Shown here: one piece after another, positions 24,416-33,397 of the stretch
How positions within the stretch are numbered: position 1 is the first letter of the stretch
How the letters are laid out: each line of letters starts with the position of its first letter
The notes under the pieces: model-generated
Told to the model about the DNA's origin: nothing
Seen by the model: the letters and a program-made list of their open reading frames with translations, nothing else
Database searches by the model: none
Made by a program: the position numbers and the translations under genes
From: Lysobacterales bacterium
GTDB taxonomy: Bacteria > Pseudomonadota > Gammaproteobacteria > Xanthomonadales > Rhodanobacteraceae
Direction of reading: 5' to 3'
DNA: 64,000 bases
Assembly (NCBI GenBank): GCA_017305135.1
Contig: JAFKNA010000004.1
Location: forward strand, 186,001-250,000

Positions 24416-26223
24416 TTCTGCACCACGTATTCGGGTGCGTTGAGGATCAGGTAGAGCGCGTGCTGGATGCGCAGGCGGGCGCGGTCCGGGCCGCTGATCG
24501 CGTTGAGGCGCGCCAGCAGGGTCGCGCGCATGGCCGGCGACATCTGCCTGGACAGGAACAGCAGGTCGTAGCGGTCGAGCAGGGCGCCGGGATCGTTCAG
24601 CGCCAGCAGCTCGTCGCGGCCGATCTCCAGGTACAGGGTGCGGTTGCCGTCGTAGTTGTCGGCCCAGCAGCTCGCGTCATATTCCGCGCCCTTGCGGTAC
24701 CAGCAGAACGACACGCTGAACAGGCGATTGGCGGTGCTGACGGCGTAGCTGTCGCTGAGGATCTGGAACTCCGGCGAGGCGAGGCCGAGCGCATCGATCC
24801 CGCCATGTGCGCGGAAGTCCGGGCGGAAGAAGTTGAATACCGAGGGCGAGCGCAGCGGTCCCTGGCCATACCAGTCCTCGATGCCGGGGTATGGCGTCAG
24901 GGTGACGATGCGCGCGCTCGGGGCGATCGCGTCCATCGCCCGCCACAGGTGCGTGTTGCGGATCAGCGGCTCGCGCAGCTTGCCGAAGCGTTCCGCGTTC
25001 GACCACTGGCCGTAGCGCGCTTCCGGATCGAGCAGGATCGCGCGCAGCGTCGCCTTGAGGTCGCCGCGCACGCCGCTGCCGTTGTTGGCGAAGGCGGAGG
25101 CGACGCGCTGCACGTAGGCGGGCGTCGGGTTGCTGGTGACGAAGCGCTGGATCAGGCACAGCGCGATGAAGGGGCCGACGTTGGGATGCCGGAACAGGTT
25201 GTCGAGCGCGGCGGCCAGCTCGGCCTGTGCATCGCCGCCCGGTGCCAGCACGCCGTCCGGCAGTGCGACGCCCGGATAGACCAGCAACTGCTTCGGACTG
25301 GTGGTGTCGTGGAAGGCCTCGACCGGCTGCATCGGCAGGCGCCAGACCGGCCGGTCGTAGTCGTTGTACGGGCCGCAGCGCGTGTACGTCTCGGCCGTGC
25401 AGCAGACGTAGGAACCGGGTCCGCAGCCGGTGTTGTTCCAGGTCCAGCCGGTCAGCACGGCGGCGAGGCCGCGCACGGTCGACTGGTCGTAGGTCGGCTG
25501 CGGCTGGCCGGCGGCGAGCTTCGGCGTGCCGTCCGGATTGAGCTGGACCAGGCCCACCGAGAAGAGCTGCATCACCTCGCGTGCGTAGTTCTCGTCGGGG
25601 CGGATGTTCTGCGCCGCGTTCGCCTTCTGGTTGCCGAGATGGGTCAGGTAGATGCCCATCGCCGGGTGCAGGGTCACATCCTCGAGCAACTCGCGGTAAT
25701 TGCCGAAGGCATTGTCGGCAAGCATGTCGTACCAGCTCGCAAGCGCCCACGGCTGGTAGGCCAGCGTGCCGTTCTTGCTGGAGACGACGAAGATCTCGCT
25801 CAGCGCGAAGGCCATGCGCTGGCGCAGCTGATCGGTCGGCCGGCTCAGGCCGCGGCTGGGGTCGGGCGTGCCGAGCGCATTGATCGTCCAGATCTCCAGG
25901 CGCGTGTCGTCGGTGACGTTGCCGTCGGGCAGGGTGTTGACCCAATCCAGGTATGGGGCCTGCGTCGCCACCGGCTGGGTGAACTGCTCGTCGATCCAGG
26001 CGCGGTAGCCCACCGCGCGCAGGTGCGCGATGTCCTCCAGCGTCGGCCCGAACGTGGCCTGGGCAAGGAAGCGCGCCGCCTCGGCATCGCTGGTCGGGCC
26101 ATCGGCCGGAGCCTCGAAGCCGTGGCGCAACATCGCGTCGGGGAGATGGCTCTGCGCCGCCGCAATCCCCGCCAGCACCAGCAGCATGAAGCCCGCCGCC
26201 TGGATCAGACCCCTTCGAATCAT
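24412..26223 (-). CDS. DUF1800 exported protein
   Basis: 603 residues from ATG 26223 with a signal peptide (LIQAAGFMLLVLAGIAAAQS). DUF1800 marks: ARFLAQATFGPTLEDIAHLR near residue 50, QLRQRMAFALSEIFVVS, DENYAREVMQLFSVGLVQLN, and GLAAVLTGWTW. Precedes and overlaps the DUF1501 gene, so the two are translationally coupled. Such pairs are thought to act together outside the cytoplasm. A cysteine-rich insert (TGCGPGSYVCCTAETYTRCG) in the middle may carry disulfides. Confidence 0.9.
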   Translation of the reverse strand: MIRRGLIQAAGFMLLVLAGIAAAQSHLPDAMLRHGFEAPADGPTSDAEAARFLAQATFGPTLEDIAHLRAVGYRAWIDEQFTQPVATQAPYLDWVNTLPDGNVTDDTRLEIWTINALGTPDPSRGLSRPTDQLRQRMAFALSEIFVVSSKNGTLAYQPWALASWYDMLADNAFGNYRELLEDVTLHPAMGIYLTHLGNQKANAAQNIRPDENYAREVMQLFSVGLVQLNPDGTPKLAAGQPQPTYDQSTVRGLAAVLTGWTWNNTGCGPGSYVCCTAETYTRCGPYNDYDRPVWRLPMQPVEAFHDTTSPKQLLVYPGVALPDGVLAPGGDAQAELAAALDNLFRHPNVGPFIALCLIQRFVTSNPTPAYVQRVASAFANNGSGVRGDLKATLRAILLDPEARYGQWSNAERFGKLREPLIRNTHLWRAMDAIAPSARIVTLTPYPGIEDWYGQGPLRSPSVFNFFRPDFRAHGGIDALGLASPEFQILSDSYAVSTANRLFSVSFCWYRKGAEYDASCWADNYDGNRTLYLEIGRDELLALNDPGALLDRYDLLFLSRQMSPAMRATLLARLNAISGPDRARLRIQHALYLILNAPEYVVQK

Positions 26224-26502
26224 GGCCACCCCCGCGACTCCCATGCGGCGAAGCGTAGGCGCGCCGGCGCGGCAAGACCATGATGGTCGCCACAGTCCGG
26301 GGAAGTGGGCGTATCCGAGGATCCTCCCGTCCGCTTCACTCCCGGCCGGACTGGCCTGTGGAAGCGACTTCAGTCGCGATGCTCTCCTCGTCGGGAGCCG
26401 CTACCGCGCGGCGCCCTCAGGGAGGGGAAGGCTCGGGGCCGACCCTGCGCCACGCCGGAGGATCCTCTCCCACACGTTCCCGTTCGCGACGTGCCCGGGT
26501 CC
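26224..26502. repeat. Gap with a GTGGAAGCGACTTCAGTCGCGATGC-type repeat
   Basis: Under 300 bases between the DUF1800 and sorbosone-dehydrogenase-like genes. Bases 26355-26440 carry an AAGCGACTTCAGTCGC palindrome and GGGAGCCGCTACC remnants of the same dispersed family as 14262. No gene seen. Confidence 0.5.
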
Positions 26503-27798
26503 TCAACGGGTCGGGGTGACGCGCCAGATGGTGTTCGACAGGTCATCGGCAACGATCAACGCGCCGCGTGGATCGACGCTGACGCCGACCGGGCGTCCGC
26601 GGGCGAGGCCGTCCTCGCCCAGGAAGCCGGCGACGAAATCGACCGGATCGCCGGTGGGACGACCGTTGCGGAAGGGCACGAACACCACCTTGTAGCCGAC
26701 CGGTGGACGGCGGTTCCAGCTGCCGTGTTCACCGACGAACACGCCATCGGCAAACTGCGCGCCCATGGCCGGCACCGAGAACGCAAGGCCGAGCGCGGCG
26801 ACATGCGAGCCCAGCGCATAGTCCGGGGTGAGGGCGGCGGCCACCTTCTGCGGATCCTGCGGCATCACCCGGGTGTCGACGTGATGGCCCCAGTAGGAGT
26901 AGGGCCAGCCGTAGAAGCCGCCCTCGCGGACGGCGGCGAGGTAGTCGGGAACCAGGTTCGGGCCGATCTCGTCGCGCTCATTCACCGCCGCCCACAACTG
27001 GCCGCTGCCGGGCTGGATCGCGAGCGCCGTCGGATTGCGCAGGCCCGTGGCGTAGGCCGTGTGCGCGCCGGTGGCGGCGTCCACCTGCCAGATGCGGGCG
27101 CGCTCGACTTCCGCCGTCATGCCGCGTTCGGTGATGTTGCTGTTGGAGCCGATGCCGACGTAAAGGAATTGTCCATCCGCGCTGGCGGCCAGCGCCTTGG
27201 TCCAGTGATGGTTGATGGCCGAAGGGAGTTCGGTCACCAGCACGGGCGCACCGCTGGCGCGGGTCTGGCCGTCGCTGTAGTCGAAGCGCACCAGCGCGCC
27301 CTGGTTGGCGACATAGAGCGTGCTGCCGACCAGCGCCAGCCCGTAGGGCGCGTCGAGTTGGTCGGCGAACACCGTCTTCAGTTCGTAGGTGCCGTCGCCA
27401 TCGGCATCGCGCAGCAGGGTCAGGCGGTTGCCGCTCTTGACGGACGTGTTGCCCCTGCCCTTGATGTTGCCGGCGATCACGTCCTTGGGCTTCAGCTTCG
27501 GGGCATGGCCGCCACGCCCTTCGGCCACCAGGATGTCGCCGTTGGGCAGCACCAGGGTCTGGCGCGGAATGCCGAGATCGGTGGCGATGGCGCTGATCGC
27601 ATAGCCCTGCGGAACGGTCGGCCGCAGGTCGCCCCAGCTTGCAGGCACCGAGATCGTCATGTTCGGCAACAGGCCACGGTGCGGGTCGGGGAGTTCCGGG
27701 TTGGCGCCGTACTGGGGCAGGTCGGGCGCATCGCCGCATGCCGCCAACGTCATCGCCAGCGCCGCCGCGGCCAGCAGGGAAAGGTGCGAACGGCTCAT
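26503..27798 (-). CDS. PQQ-type sorbosone dehydrogenase-like lipoprotein
   Basis: 431 residues with lipoprotein signal ending LAAC. Beta-propeller of the L-sorbosone dehydrogenase/YliI-like group: YAISAIATDLGIPRQTLVLP, NGDILVAEGRGGH, RLTLLRDADGDGTYELKTVF, DAPYGLALVGSTLYVANQGA, GLRNPTALAIQPGSGQLWAA, GFYGWPYSYWGHHVD and FVGEHGSWNRRPPVGYKVVF. Probably a periplasmic sugar or aldehyde dehydrogenase. Its start overlaps the stop of the DUF2231 gene (ATGA), suggesting a two-gene operon in which the membrane protein could help electron transfer. Confidence 0.86.
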   Translation of the reverse strand: MSRSHLSLLAAAALAMTLAACGDAPDLPQYGANPELPDPHRGLLPNMTISVPASWGDLRPTVPQGYAISAIATDLGIPRQTLVLPNGDILVAEGRGGHAPKLKPKDVIAGNIKGRGNTSVKSGNRLTLLRDADGDGTYELKTVFADQLDAPYGLALVGSTLYVANQGALVRFDYSDGQTRASGAPVLVTELPSAINHHWTKALAASADGQFLYVGIGSNSNITERGMTAEVERARIWQVDAATGAHTAYATGLRNPTALAIQPGSGQLWAAVNERDEIGPNLVPDYLAAVREGGFYGWPYSYWGHHVDTRVMPQDPQKVAAALTPDYALGSHVAALGLAFSVPAMGAQFADGVFVGEHGSWNRRPPVGYKVVFVPFRNGRPTGDPVDFVAGFLGEDGLARGRPVGVSVDPRGALIVADDLSNTIWRVTPTR

Positions 27799-28211
27799 CG
27801 GACACCTCCGGTGCGGAGGGTGGAGAACCCGATCCAGGTCGCCAGCCAGGCCAGCACGGTGACGAGCACGGACAGCACCAGTGCGGTGGGCATGATTCCC
27901 CAGGCATCCCTGCCGTGGTGCAGGGCATCGAAGAAGCCGACGATCCAGGTCGCGGCCAGCACGAGGATGTAGAGGAGGCCACGCGCTCCGCGGGACAGGT
28001 CCACGATGGCGCACACCAGTGCAATGGTGGCCAGCACCATGGCGCCGATCAGCAGCCAGGAGGCGAAGTTGCTCCACTGGATCTCGTAGCTGCTCCAGTA
28101 CGCCCAGTCAGCCAGCAGGGCGGCCAGGAACATCGGCGCCGCGCCGGCCAGCATCACCGCGTGGAATGGATGGATCACCCCGGACCGGGGCGGGACGACG
28201 ACGGATGCCAT
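27795..28211 (-). CDS. DUF2231 four-helix membrane protein
   Basis: 138 residues with four hydrophobic helices (near residues 15-36, 50-70, 78-98 and 110-130). The family motif HPFHAVMLAGAAPMFLAALL lies at the start, with a His conserved in this group. DUF2231 proteins are often encoded with PQQ-type dehydrogenases and cytochromes. Here the stop overlaps the start of the sorbosone-dehydrogenase-like gene, supporting co-translation. Confidence 0.82.
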   Translation of the reverse strand: MASVVVPPRSGVIHPFHAVMLAGAAPMFLAALLADWAYWSSYEIQWSNFASWLLIGAMVLATIALVCAIVDLSRGARGLLYILVLAATWIVGFFDALHHGRDAWGIMPTALVLSVLVTVLAWLATWIGFSTLRTGGVR

Positions 28212-28642
28212 GGCACTCTCCTCTACGGCTGGCGCATGCGGACATGTCGGCTGCGCGGCACGACCGGGCGGCTTCCGGTACTCGTGGCAGCGCCGTCCGC
28301 ACACGGGCAACGAAGACGTGGAACCCGGCGAAGTACTTGCCAGGAACTCCGCCGCAGAGGCGTCGGCAATCCCGCCCGCCTGCCGATCATCCGGCCCCGG
28401 AACTGAATGCAGGCTTCCGGTGCATTCATCTGCGGTGAGGCGGGAGAGCCGGGAAAGCCGGGAAAGCCGGGAACGCAGCGCGGGATCTGCCCGATGCCGC
28501 GGGGCAGCGCGGAGACGGGCAGTGAGCCGGGATTGGTTCCCGCCGTCCCCGTGCGCGCGGCGGTCACGCGGCGTCCATCTGGCCTGGAGCATCCTCGCAA
28601 GCCATCGCGGCAGTCGCCGCGTTCGCGATCCAGGAGGTTTCC
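28212..28642. other. Divergent intergenic region with a small tandem repeat
   Basis: 430 bases between divergent genes. Near 28447-28470 three head-to-tail copies of GCCGGGAAA-like 9-mers occur. The rest gives no supported gene; promoters for both neighbours must lie here, but I cannot place -35/-10 boxes with confidence. AGGAGG just before 28643 serves the next gene. Confidence 0.5.
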
Positions 28643-29203
28643 ATGAACAGCCCGCTATCCGGCAAGACGGTGGCGATCCTCGCCACCGACGGCGTCGAGC
28701 AGGTCGAACTGACCGAGCCCCGGCAGGCCCTGGAGGACGCCGGCGCCGCCACCCGCCTGCTGTCCATCAAGGAAGGCGAGATCCAGGGCATGAACCACGA
28801 CCAGCGCGGCGATCGCCTCAAGGTTGACGGGCAGGTGGCGGATGCCAGGGTCGACGAATTCGATGCGCTGCTGCTGCCCGGCGGCGTCGCCAATCCCGAC
28901 AAGCTGCGCACCGACCAGGCGGCGGTGGATTTCGTGCGTGACTTCGCGCGCAGCGGCAAGCCGATCGGCGTGATCTGCCACGGCCCCTGGACCATGATCG
29001 AGGCCGACGTCGTGCGCGGCCGGCGCATGACCTCCTGGCCCAGCGTGCGCACGGACCTGCGCAACGCGGGCGCCGAGGTGGTGGACGAGGAGGTCGTCAC
29101 CGACCAGGGCATCGTCTCCAGCCGCAAGCCCGCCGACCTGCCGGCGTTCTGCCGCAAGATCGTCGAGGAATTCGCCGAAGGCCGGCACTCGGCGCGCGCC
29201 TGA
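28643..29203 (+). CDS. DJ-1/PfpI family protein
   Basis: 186 residues, Class I glutamine amidotransferase-like fold. The nucleophile elbow is GVICHGPWTMIEA, with catalytic Cys and adjacent His, and an upstream Glu in VEQVELTEP. ALLLPGGVANPDKLRTD is a family hallmark. Related proteins (YhbO, PfpI) act in protection from stress or reactive aldehydes. A strong AGGAGG ribosome site precedes the ATG. A DUF4126 gene follows 34 bases later in the same direction, probably one operon. Confidence 0.9.
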   Translation: MNSPLSGKTVAILATDGVEQVELTEPRQALEDAGAATRLLSIKEGEIQGMNHDQRGDRLKVDGQVADARVDEFDALLLPGGVANPDKLRTDQAAVDFVRDFARSGKPIGVICHGPWTMIEADVVRGRRMTSWPSVRTDLRNAGAEVVDEEVVTDQGIVSSRKPADLPAFCRKIVEEFAEGRHSARA

Positions 29204-29237
29204 GGCGCCGCACATCCAGCCACGCGGGAGGCAGCTG

Positions 29238-29705
29238 ATGGCACTGATCCATTCGGTACTGATGGGCGCGGTGGGCGGAATGCGCGCGATGACGCCGCTG
29301 GCGGCGATCGCCAACGCCACGCGCACGGGCGTGTTGCCGCGCAGGCGCGGGACGCCGCGCTGGTTGGCCGCTGGCTGGCTGTCCGCCGCGGCGGGCGCGT
29401 TGGCCCTGGCGGAAATGGCCGGCGACAAGATGCGCACCGCGCCCGACCGCACCGTCGTGCCCGGTTTGCTGGGGCGCTGTGCGACGACCGCGATCGCCGG
29501 CGCCGCGCTGGCCCCACCGCGCCAGCGGAAGACCGGCGCCGTGCTGGCCGCAGCCACCTCGATCGGCGCCGCGTTCGCAACGCTTGCGCTGCGAAGGCGC
29601 GCCATGCGCCGTCACGGCCAGGTCCGCTCGGGCGCGGTCGAGGATGCCATCACCGCGGCGGCCGCCGCACTGGTCGTGGCCGCGGCCGCCCGCGCCCGAC
29701 GGTGA
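29238..29705 (+). CDS. DUF4126 membrane protein
   Basis: 155 residues with three or four moderately hydrophobic helices. The DUF4126 beginning is GAVGGMRAMTPLAAIAN, followed by GWLSAAAGALALAEMAGDKM and APDRTVVPGLLGRCATTAIA. A membrane protein of unknown role, downstream of the PfpI gene. The C-terminus is Ala/Arg-rich. Confidence 0.8.
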   Translation: MALIHSVLMGAVGGMRAMTPLAAIANATRTGVLPRRRGTPRWLAAGWLSAAAGALALAEMAGDKMRTAPDRTVVPGLLGRCATTAIAGAALAPPRQRKTGAVLAAATSIGAAFATLALRRRAMRRHGQVRSGAVEDAITAAAAALVVAAAARARR

Positions 29706-29713
29706 TTGATGGG

Positions 29714-30650
29714 GACGGCAGGCAGACGTCCGCGGACCTGGGCTTCGCGGAGCCTCTGAACGCGGCGTCGTCCCGGCGAACACCGGGACCCGGCACCTTT
29801 GCTTGCGCGGCAGCGCCGCGCCGCGATCATCGATTCGCCAAGCCCACCGTCGACGTCATGCCCGCGAAAGCGGGGCATCCATCGAAAAGCTTTCGGGCTT
29901 TCCAGTACGGCGCCACCGCACCATCACGCGAATGAGGCATGGACGGCAGGCATGAACGACTCGCCGCGAATGCCCGTACAGCACCATGGATGCCCGCTTT
30001 CGCGGGCATGACGTCAGGGAATGCTGGAACGTCTTCCGCGGAGGGTGCACCTGCACGTTGGCGGGCCGGTGCGCCTGCGCACAGCCGCAGTCGCTTTCCT
30101 CGCCGCCGTTGCCGACGTTGGCGTTCCACGGGCGGGCGGTCGATCTCGGCCTGGTCGTCGGTGGCGACGTGGAACGAGAGCGTGTCGCTATGCCTGAAGG
30201 CGGGGTCGCCGTTGAGCCGGGATGCCGAGCACGGCGAGTCGACGGTGGTGCGCGGACGGTAGGCTGGACATCCGCGGCCTGGGCCTTTTGGGAGCCTCTG
30301 AACACGGCGTCGTCCCGGCGAACGCCGGGACCCGGCGCCTTTGCTTGCGCGGCAGCGCCGCGCCGCGATCATTTCGCCGAGCCCACCGTCGACGTCATGC
30401 CCGCGAAAGCGGGCATCCATTGAAAAGCTTTCCGGCACGGCCCACCGCGCCATCACGCGAGAAGCATGGACGGCAGGCATGAACGACTCGCCGCGAATGC
30501 CCGTACAGCACCATGGATGCCCGCTTTCGCGGGCATGACGTCAGGGAATGCTGGAACGTCTTCTGCGGAGGGTGCACCTGCACGTTGGCGAGCCGGTGCG
30601 CCTGCGCACAGCCGCAGTCGCTTTCCTTAGCGTCGTTGCCGACGATGACG
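29714..30650. repeat. Tandem duplication, about 541-base period, rich in REP hairpins
   Basis: Unit 1 runs from 29714 to 30254; unit 2 starts at 30255 and is incomplete by about 30650. Shared blocks in order: GACGGYAGGC start, GGAGCCTCTGAA, CGTCGTCCCGGCGAAC, TTTGCTTGCGCGGCAGCGCC, CGTCGACGTCATGCCCGCGA, AAAGCTTTC, CATGGACGGCAGGCATGAAC, GCCCGCTTTCGCGGGCATGA, and GAATGCTGGAACGTCTTC. Each unit ends in a fragment of a VOC-type gene. No intact gene lies here. Confidence 0.8.
30081..30246 (-). pseudogene. Fragment duplicated from the neighbouring VOC gene
   Basis: Bases 30081-30246 align with 30856-31026 of the intact VOC gene, sharing long blocks such as GGCCTGGTCGTCGGTGGCGA and TGCCTGAAGGCGGGG. 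On the minus strand the readable part is NGDPAFRHSDTLSFHVATDD, matching NGGPAFRHSEAFSFQVATDD. Frameshifts and loss of both ends make it non-functional. A shorter copy is at 30603-30650. Confidence 0.75.
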
Positions 30651-30695
30651 TTTGCGGAGGGTGCGCCTGCGCACCGGTAGGCCCGTCCGGGCTTC

Positions 30696-31175
30696 CTAAC
30701 CGCGCCGGGCCGCCTCAATCGTGGCGATGTCGATCTTGCGCATCGTCATCATGGCGTCGAACGCGCGTTTGGCGGCGGCGCGGTCGGGGTCGGTGTAGGC
30801 CTCGGTGAGGGCGCGCGGCGTGATCTGCCACGAGATGCCCCACTTGTCCTTGCACCAGCCGCAATCACTTTCCTGGCCGCCGTTGCCGACGATGGCGTTC
30901 CACAGGCGGTCGGTCTCGGCCTGGTCGTCGGTGGCGACCTGGAACGAGAACGCCTCGCTGTGCCTGAAGGCGGGGCCGCCGTTGAGGCCGAGGCAGGGGA
31001 TGCCGAGCACGGTGAACTCGACGGTGAGGACGTCGCCCTGCTCGCAGTCCGGATAATCGCCGGGTGCATGGTGGACCGCCTTCACCGCGCTGCCGGGAAA
31101 GGTCTCCGCGTAGAACGTGGCGGCTTCCAGGGCGTCGCGGTCGTACCACAGGCAGATCGTGTTCTTGGGGATCAT
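30696..31175 (-). CDS. VOC-family (PhnB/3-demethylubiquinone-methyltransferase-like) protein
   Basis: 159 residues from ATG 31175, GAGGA upstream. Begins NTICLWYDRDALEAATFYAE, then FPGSAVKAVHHAPGDYP, VLTVEFTVLGIPCLGLNGGP, FSFQVATDDQAETDRLWNAI, CGWCKDKWGISWQITPRALT and the terminal MMTMRKIDIATIEAA. This is the glyoxalase/bleomycin-resistance fold of the PhnB-like subgroup. The ligand is unknown. Fragments of its middle are duplicated downstream at 30081 and 30603. Confidence 0.88.
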   Translation of the reverse strand: MIPKNTICLWYDRDALEAATFYAETFPGSAVKAVHHAPGDYPDCEQGDVLTVEFTVLGIPCLGLNGGPAFRHSEAFSFQVATDDQAETDRLWNAIVGNGGQESDCGWCKDKWGISWQITPRALTEAYTDPDRAAAKRAFDAMMTMRKIDIATIEAARRG

Positions 31176-31283
31176 CGCTTTTCCTCGGATATCGGCGCGC
31201 CGCACGGCACGCTCATCCTGCACGACGAACCAGGGCCCGGACAATCGACACGCACAGCCATGCCCTGGCTCGATCAGGCCTCC

Positions 31284-32141
31284 CTAGATGTTGGTGTCTT
31301 CCGGTGGCGCCTCGCTGCCCAGCGCCGCGGTCCCCGGCAGATGGCCGGCGCCGGCGGTGCGCGCGCAGCCGACCGCGTAGCAGGCCATCGACAGCGAGCC
31401 GAAGGCATAGCCGTCCACCGGTACCTCCACGGCATCGCCGGTGGCCGCGGCGAAGCCGGCGACGTACAGCAGCGGCAGGAAATGCTCGGGCGTGGGCGCC
31501 GAGATCGCGTAGTCGCGGTGGACGACCAGCGACGCGGCGTCCGCCGGGCGCCCGGTCATGACCTCGCGCGCGTGCTCGTCGAAGCGCCGCGCCCAGTCGG
31601 TACCGGCGTCGGGGTTGCGCCAGTCGATCGCGCGCAGGTTGTGCACCACGTTGCCGCTGCCGAGCACCAGGACGCCGCGCTCGCGCAGCTTCGCCAGGCG
31701 CGCGCCCAGTTCCAGGTGGTAGTCCGGCGGCTTCTGCGCGTTGATCGAAAGCTGCACCACGGGGACGTCGGCGTCCGGGAAGGCGTGCACCAGCACCGAC
31801 CACGTGCCATGGTCCAGGCCCCAGCTGTCGTGGTCGGCGCCGACGTATTCCGGATGCACCGCGTCGGCCACTTCCTCGGCGAGTTCCGGCAGGCCGGGCG
31901 CGGGATACTCGATGTCGAACAGGGCCTGCGGAAAGCCGAAGAAGTCGTGGATGGTCTTCGGCCGCGCCATCGCGGTCACCGCCGTGGCATTGACGAACCA
32001 GTGCGCGGAAACGGCGAGGATCGCGCGCGGCCGCGGCATCGAGGCCCCGATCGCGCGCCAGGCCTCCGTGTAGCGGTTGCGTTCCAGGGCGTTCATCGGC
32101 GTACCGTGGCCGATGAAGACGGCGGGCATGCGGGTTTCCAT
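31284..32141 (-). CDS. ygiD: 4,5-DOPA dioxygenase extradiol-like protein (YgiD type)
   Basis: 285-residue class III extradiol dioxygenase. Metal and active-site marks: PAVFIGHGTPMNAL (His), AVSAHWFVNATAVTAM, HPEYVGADHDSWGLDHGTWS, VLVLGSGNVVHNLRAI, and EHFLPLLYVAGFA. The related E. coli YgiD opens catechol rings such as DOPA using a zinc or iron centre. ATG 32141 was chosen; an internal ATG 12 bases later (MPAVFIG) is possible. Single gene, cytosolic. Confidence 0.88.
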   Translation of the reverse strand: METRMPAVFIGHGTPMNALERNRYTEAWRAIGASMPRPRAILAVSAHWFVNATAVTAMARPKTIHDFFGFPQALFDIEYPAPGLPELAEEVADAVHPEYVGADHDSWGLDHGTWSVLVHAFPDADVPVVQLSINAQKPPDYHLELGARLAKLRERGVLVLGSGNVVHNLRAIDWRNPDAGTDWARRFDEHAREVMTGRPADAASLVVHRDYAISAPTPEHFLPLLYVAGFAAATGDAVEVPVDGYAFGSLSMACYAVGCARTAGAGHLPGTAALGSEAPPEDTNI

Positions 32142-32309
32142 GGCGCCCGATCCTACTCCTGAATGGGACCAGGGCAACGGTCAGAGTCTAGGAGGTGTTG
32201 GTCAAGTCACCCCAGGTCACGCACGGAACGCGGCATCCCTCCTGAAGCCGCCCACCTGCATGACTTGCTGCTCGCCCCGCGAGTGTTTTGCATACTGCGT
32301 CTGTGCCCC

Positions 32310-32324
32310 CGCTCCGCGGGAGCG
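32310..32324. terminator. CGCTCCGCGGGAGCG hairpin downstream of the DUF188 gene
   Basis: Six-base stem with a three-base loop, nine bases beyond the stop codon of the DUF188 gene on its reading strand. No T-run follows, so it is a weak terminator candidate. Confidence 0.3.
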
Positions 32325-32333
32325 ACGACTTGC

Positions 32334-32825
32334 TCAAACCTCCTTGACTACCCCGTCGCCTTTCCGCGCCAGCCAGCGATCGAGCTGGTTCGCGAACGCC
32401 TGCCGGTCCCTCGCGTGCAGCACCGCCGGGCCACCGGTCTGCACGCCGGAGCCGCGGAGCTCGTCCATGAAGTCGCGCATCGACAGGCGCTCGGCGATGG
32501 CGTTGCGGGTGTAGCGTTCGCCGCGCGGGTTCAGCGCCTCGGCGCCACGCTCCAGCACGCGTGCGGCGAGCGGGATGTCCTGGGTCACGACCAGCTCGCC
32601 CGGCCGGACGCGCTCGGCGATCAGGTCGTCGGCGGCATCGAACCCGCCCTGCACCTGCAGCGCGCGCACGTGCCGCGAAGGCGGGGTGCGCAGCCACTGG
32701 TTGGCGACCAGCGTCACCGCCACGCCGGTGCGCTCGGCGGCGCGGAACAGGATGTCGCGGATGACCGCCGGGCAGGCGTCGGCGTCGACCCAGATCCCGG
32801 GCGCGTGCGCAATATATTCCTCCAT
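32334..32825 (-). CDS. DUF188 (YaiI/YqxD) PIN-like protein
   Basis: 163 residues. Family marks: [20 protein letters not shown] near the start, [52 protein letters not shown], and [23 protein letters not shown]188 has a PIN-like fold with several conserved Asp and is predicted to bind metal; the substrate is unknown. The ATG 32825 has a weak upstream site (AGG). Divergent from the GNAT-like gene at 32943. Confidence 0.9.
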   Translation of the reverse strand: MEEYIAHAPGIWVDADACPAVIRDILFRAAERTGVAVTLVANQWLRTPPSRHVRALQVQGGFDAADDLIAERVRPGELVVTQDIPLAARVLERGAEALNPRGERYTRNAIAERLSMRDFMDELRGSGVQTGGPAVLHARDRQAFANQLDRWLARKGDGVVKEV

Positions 32826-32942
32826 ACGATGGGTTCCATCGAAGCGGGTGCGCAGTGTCGCATTCCCGCGCGCCGCGTTCGCTGTCGTCACGCCCCGTTC
32901 GGGTGGCGGCGCTATGCTCGGGCACTCATCGCGGAGGACATC

Positions 32943-33218
32943 ATGGCACTGGACATCCAGCACAACCGCGGCGCCCGCCGCTTCGAGGCAACGGTTGAGG
33001 GCGTGCCCTGCGTGCTCGACTACACCCTCGCCGAAGGCGGCATGGCGATCACCCACACCAGCGTTCCGCCGCCGGCGGCCGGTCGCGGCGTGGCCGGCGA
33101 ACTCGTGCGCGCCGCGCTGGACTACGCCCGCAGCAAGGGTTGGAAGGTCGCGCCGCTGTGCAGCTATGCCGAGGTCTGGATGCGACGGCATCCCGAGTAC
33201 GACGACCTGCTGGCCTGA
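32943..33218 (+). CDS. Small GNAT-like N-acetyltransferase (YidJ-type)
   Basis: 91 residues, a minimal COG2388 acetyltransferase fold. [17 protein letters not shown] at the start, [20 protein letters not shown], the acetyl-CoA-binding [20 protein letters not shown], and [24 protein letters not shown] eight bases before ATG 32943. Acceptor unknown. It lies 180 bases upstream of the borosin-like pair but shows no link to it. Confidence 0.88.
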   Translation: MALDIQHNRGARRFEATVEGVPCVLDYTLAEGGMAITHTSVPPPAAGRGVAGELVRAALDYARSKGWKVAPLCSYAEVWMRRHPEYDDLLA

Positions 33219-33350
33219 TTCCGCTGCCAATCCGCACGTGAGGCCCGATTGGGGGCCGCCCATCCCGGCATTTCCTGTGCTACTGTCGCGCGACGGGCAG
33301 CGGCGTGGGGCGTGCATGCTGGTCGGGGATTGTCGAGGTACCAACGCCGT

Positions 33351-33370
33351 GCATGGCGGCTTTGCCATGC
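33351..33370 (+). promoter_or_regulatory. Stem-loop in the leader of the borosin-like precursor
   Basis: GCATGGC, six-base loop, GCCATGC: a perfect 7-bp stem 14 bases upstream of the GGGGAG ribosome site of the precursor gene. It could tune translation or mRNA stability. No c-di-GMP aptamer consensus was recognised around it. Confidence 0.4.
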
Positions 33371-33397
33371 GCGAGTACCAATCAGGGGAGAACCGGG

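Noticed and set aside
29827-30718. Minus-strand open frames of up to 217 residues through the tandem repeats
   Set aside because: They translate REP hairpins and broken VOC fragments, and differ between the two units by frameshift.
33260-33397. c-di-GMP riboswitch in front of the borosin-like precursor
   Set aside because: A stem-loop is present, but I could not match the conserved core of either known c-di-GMP aptamer class.
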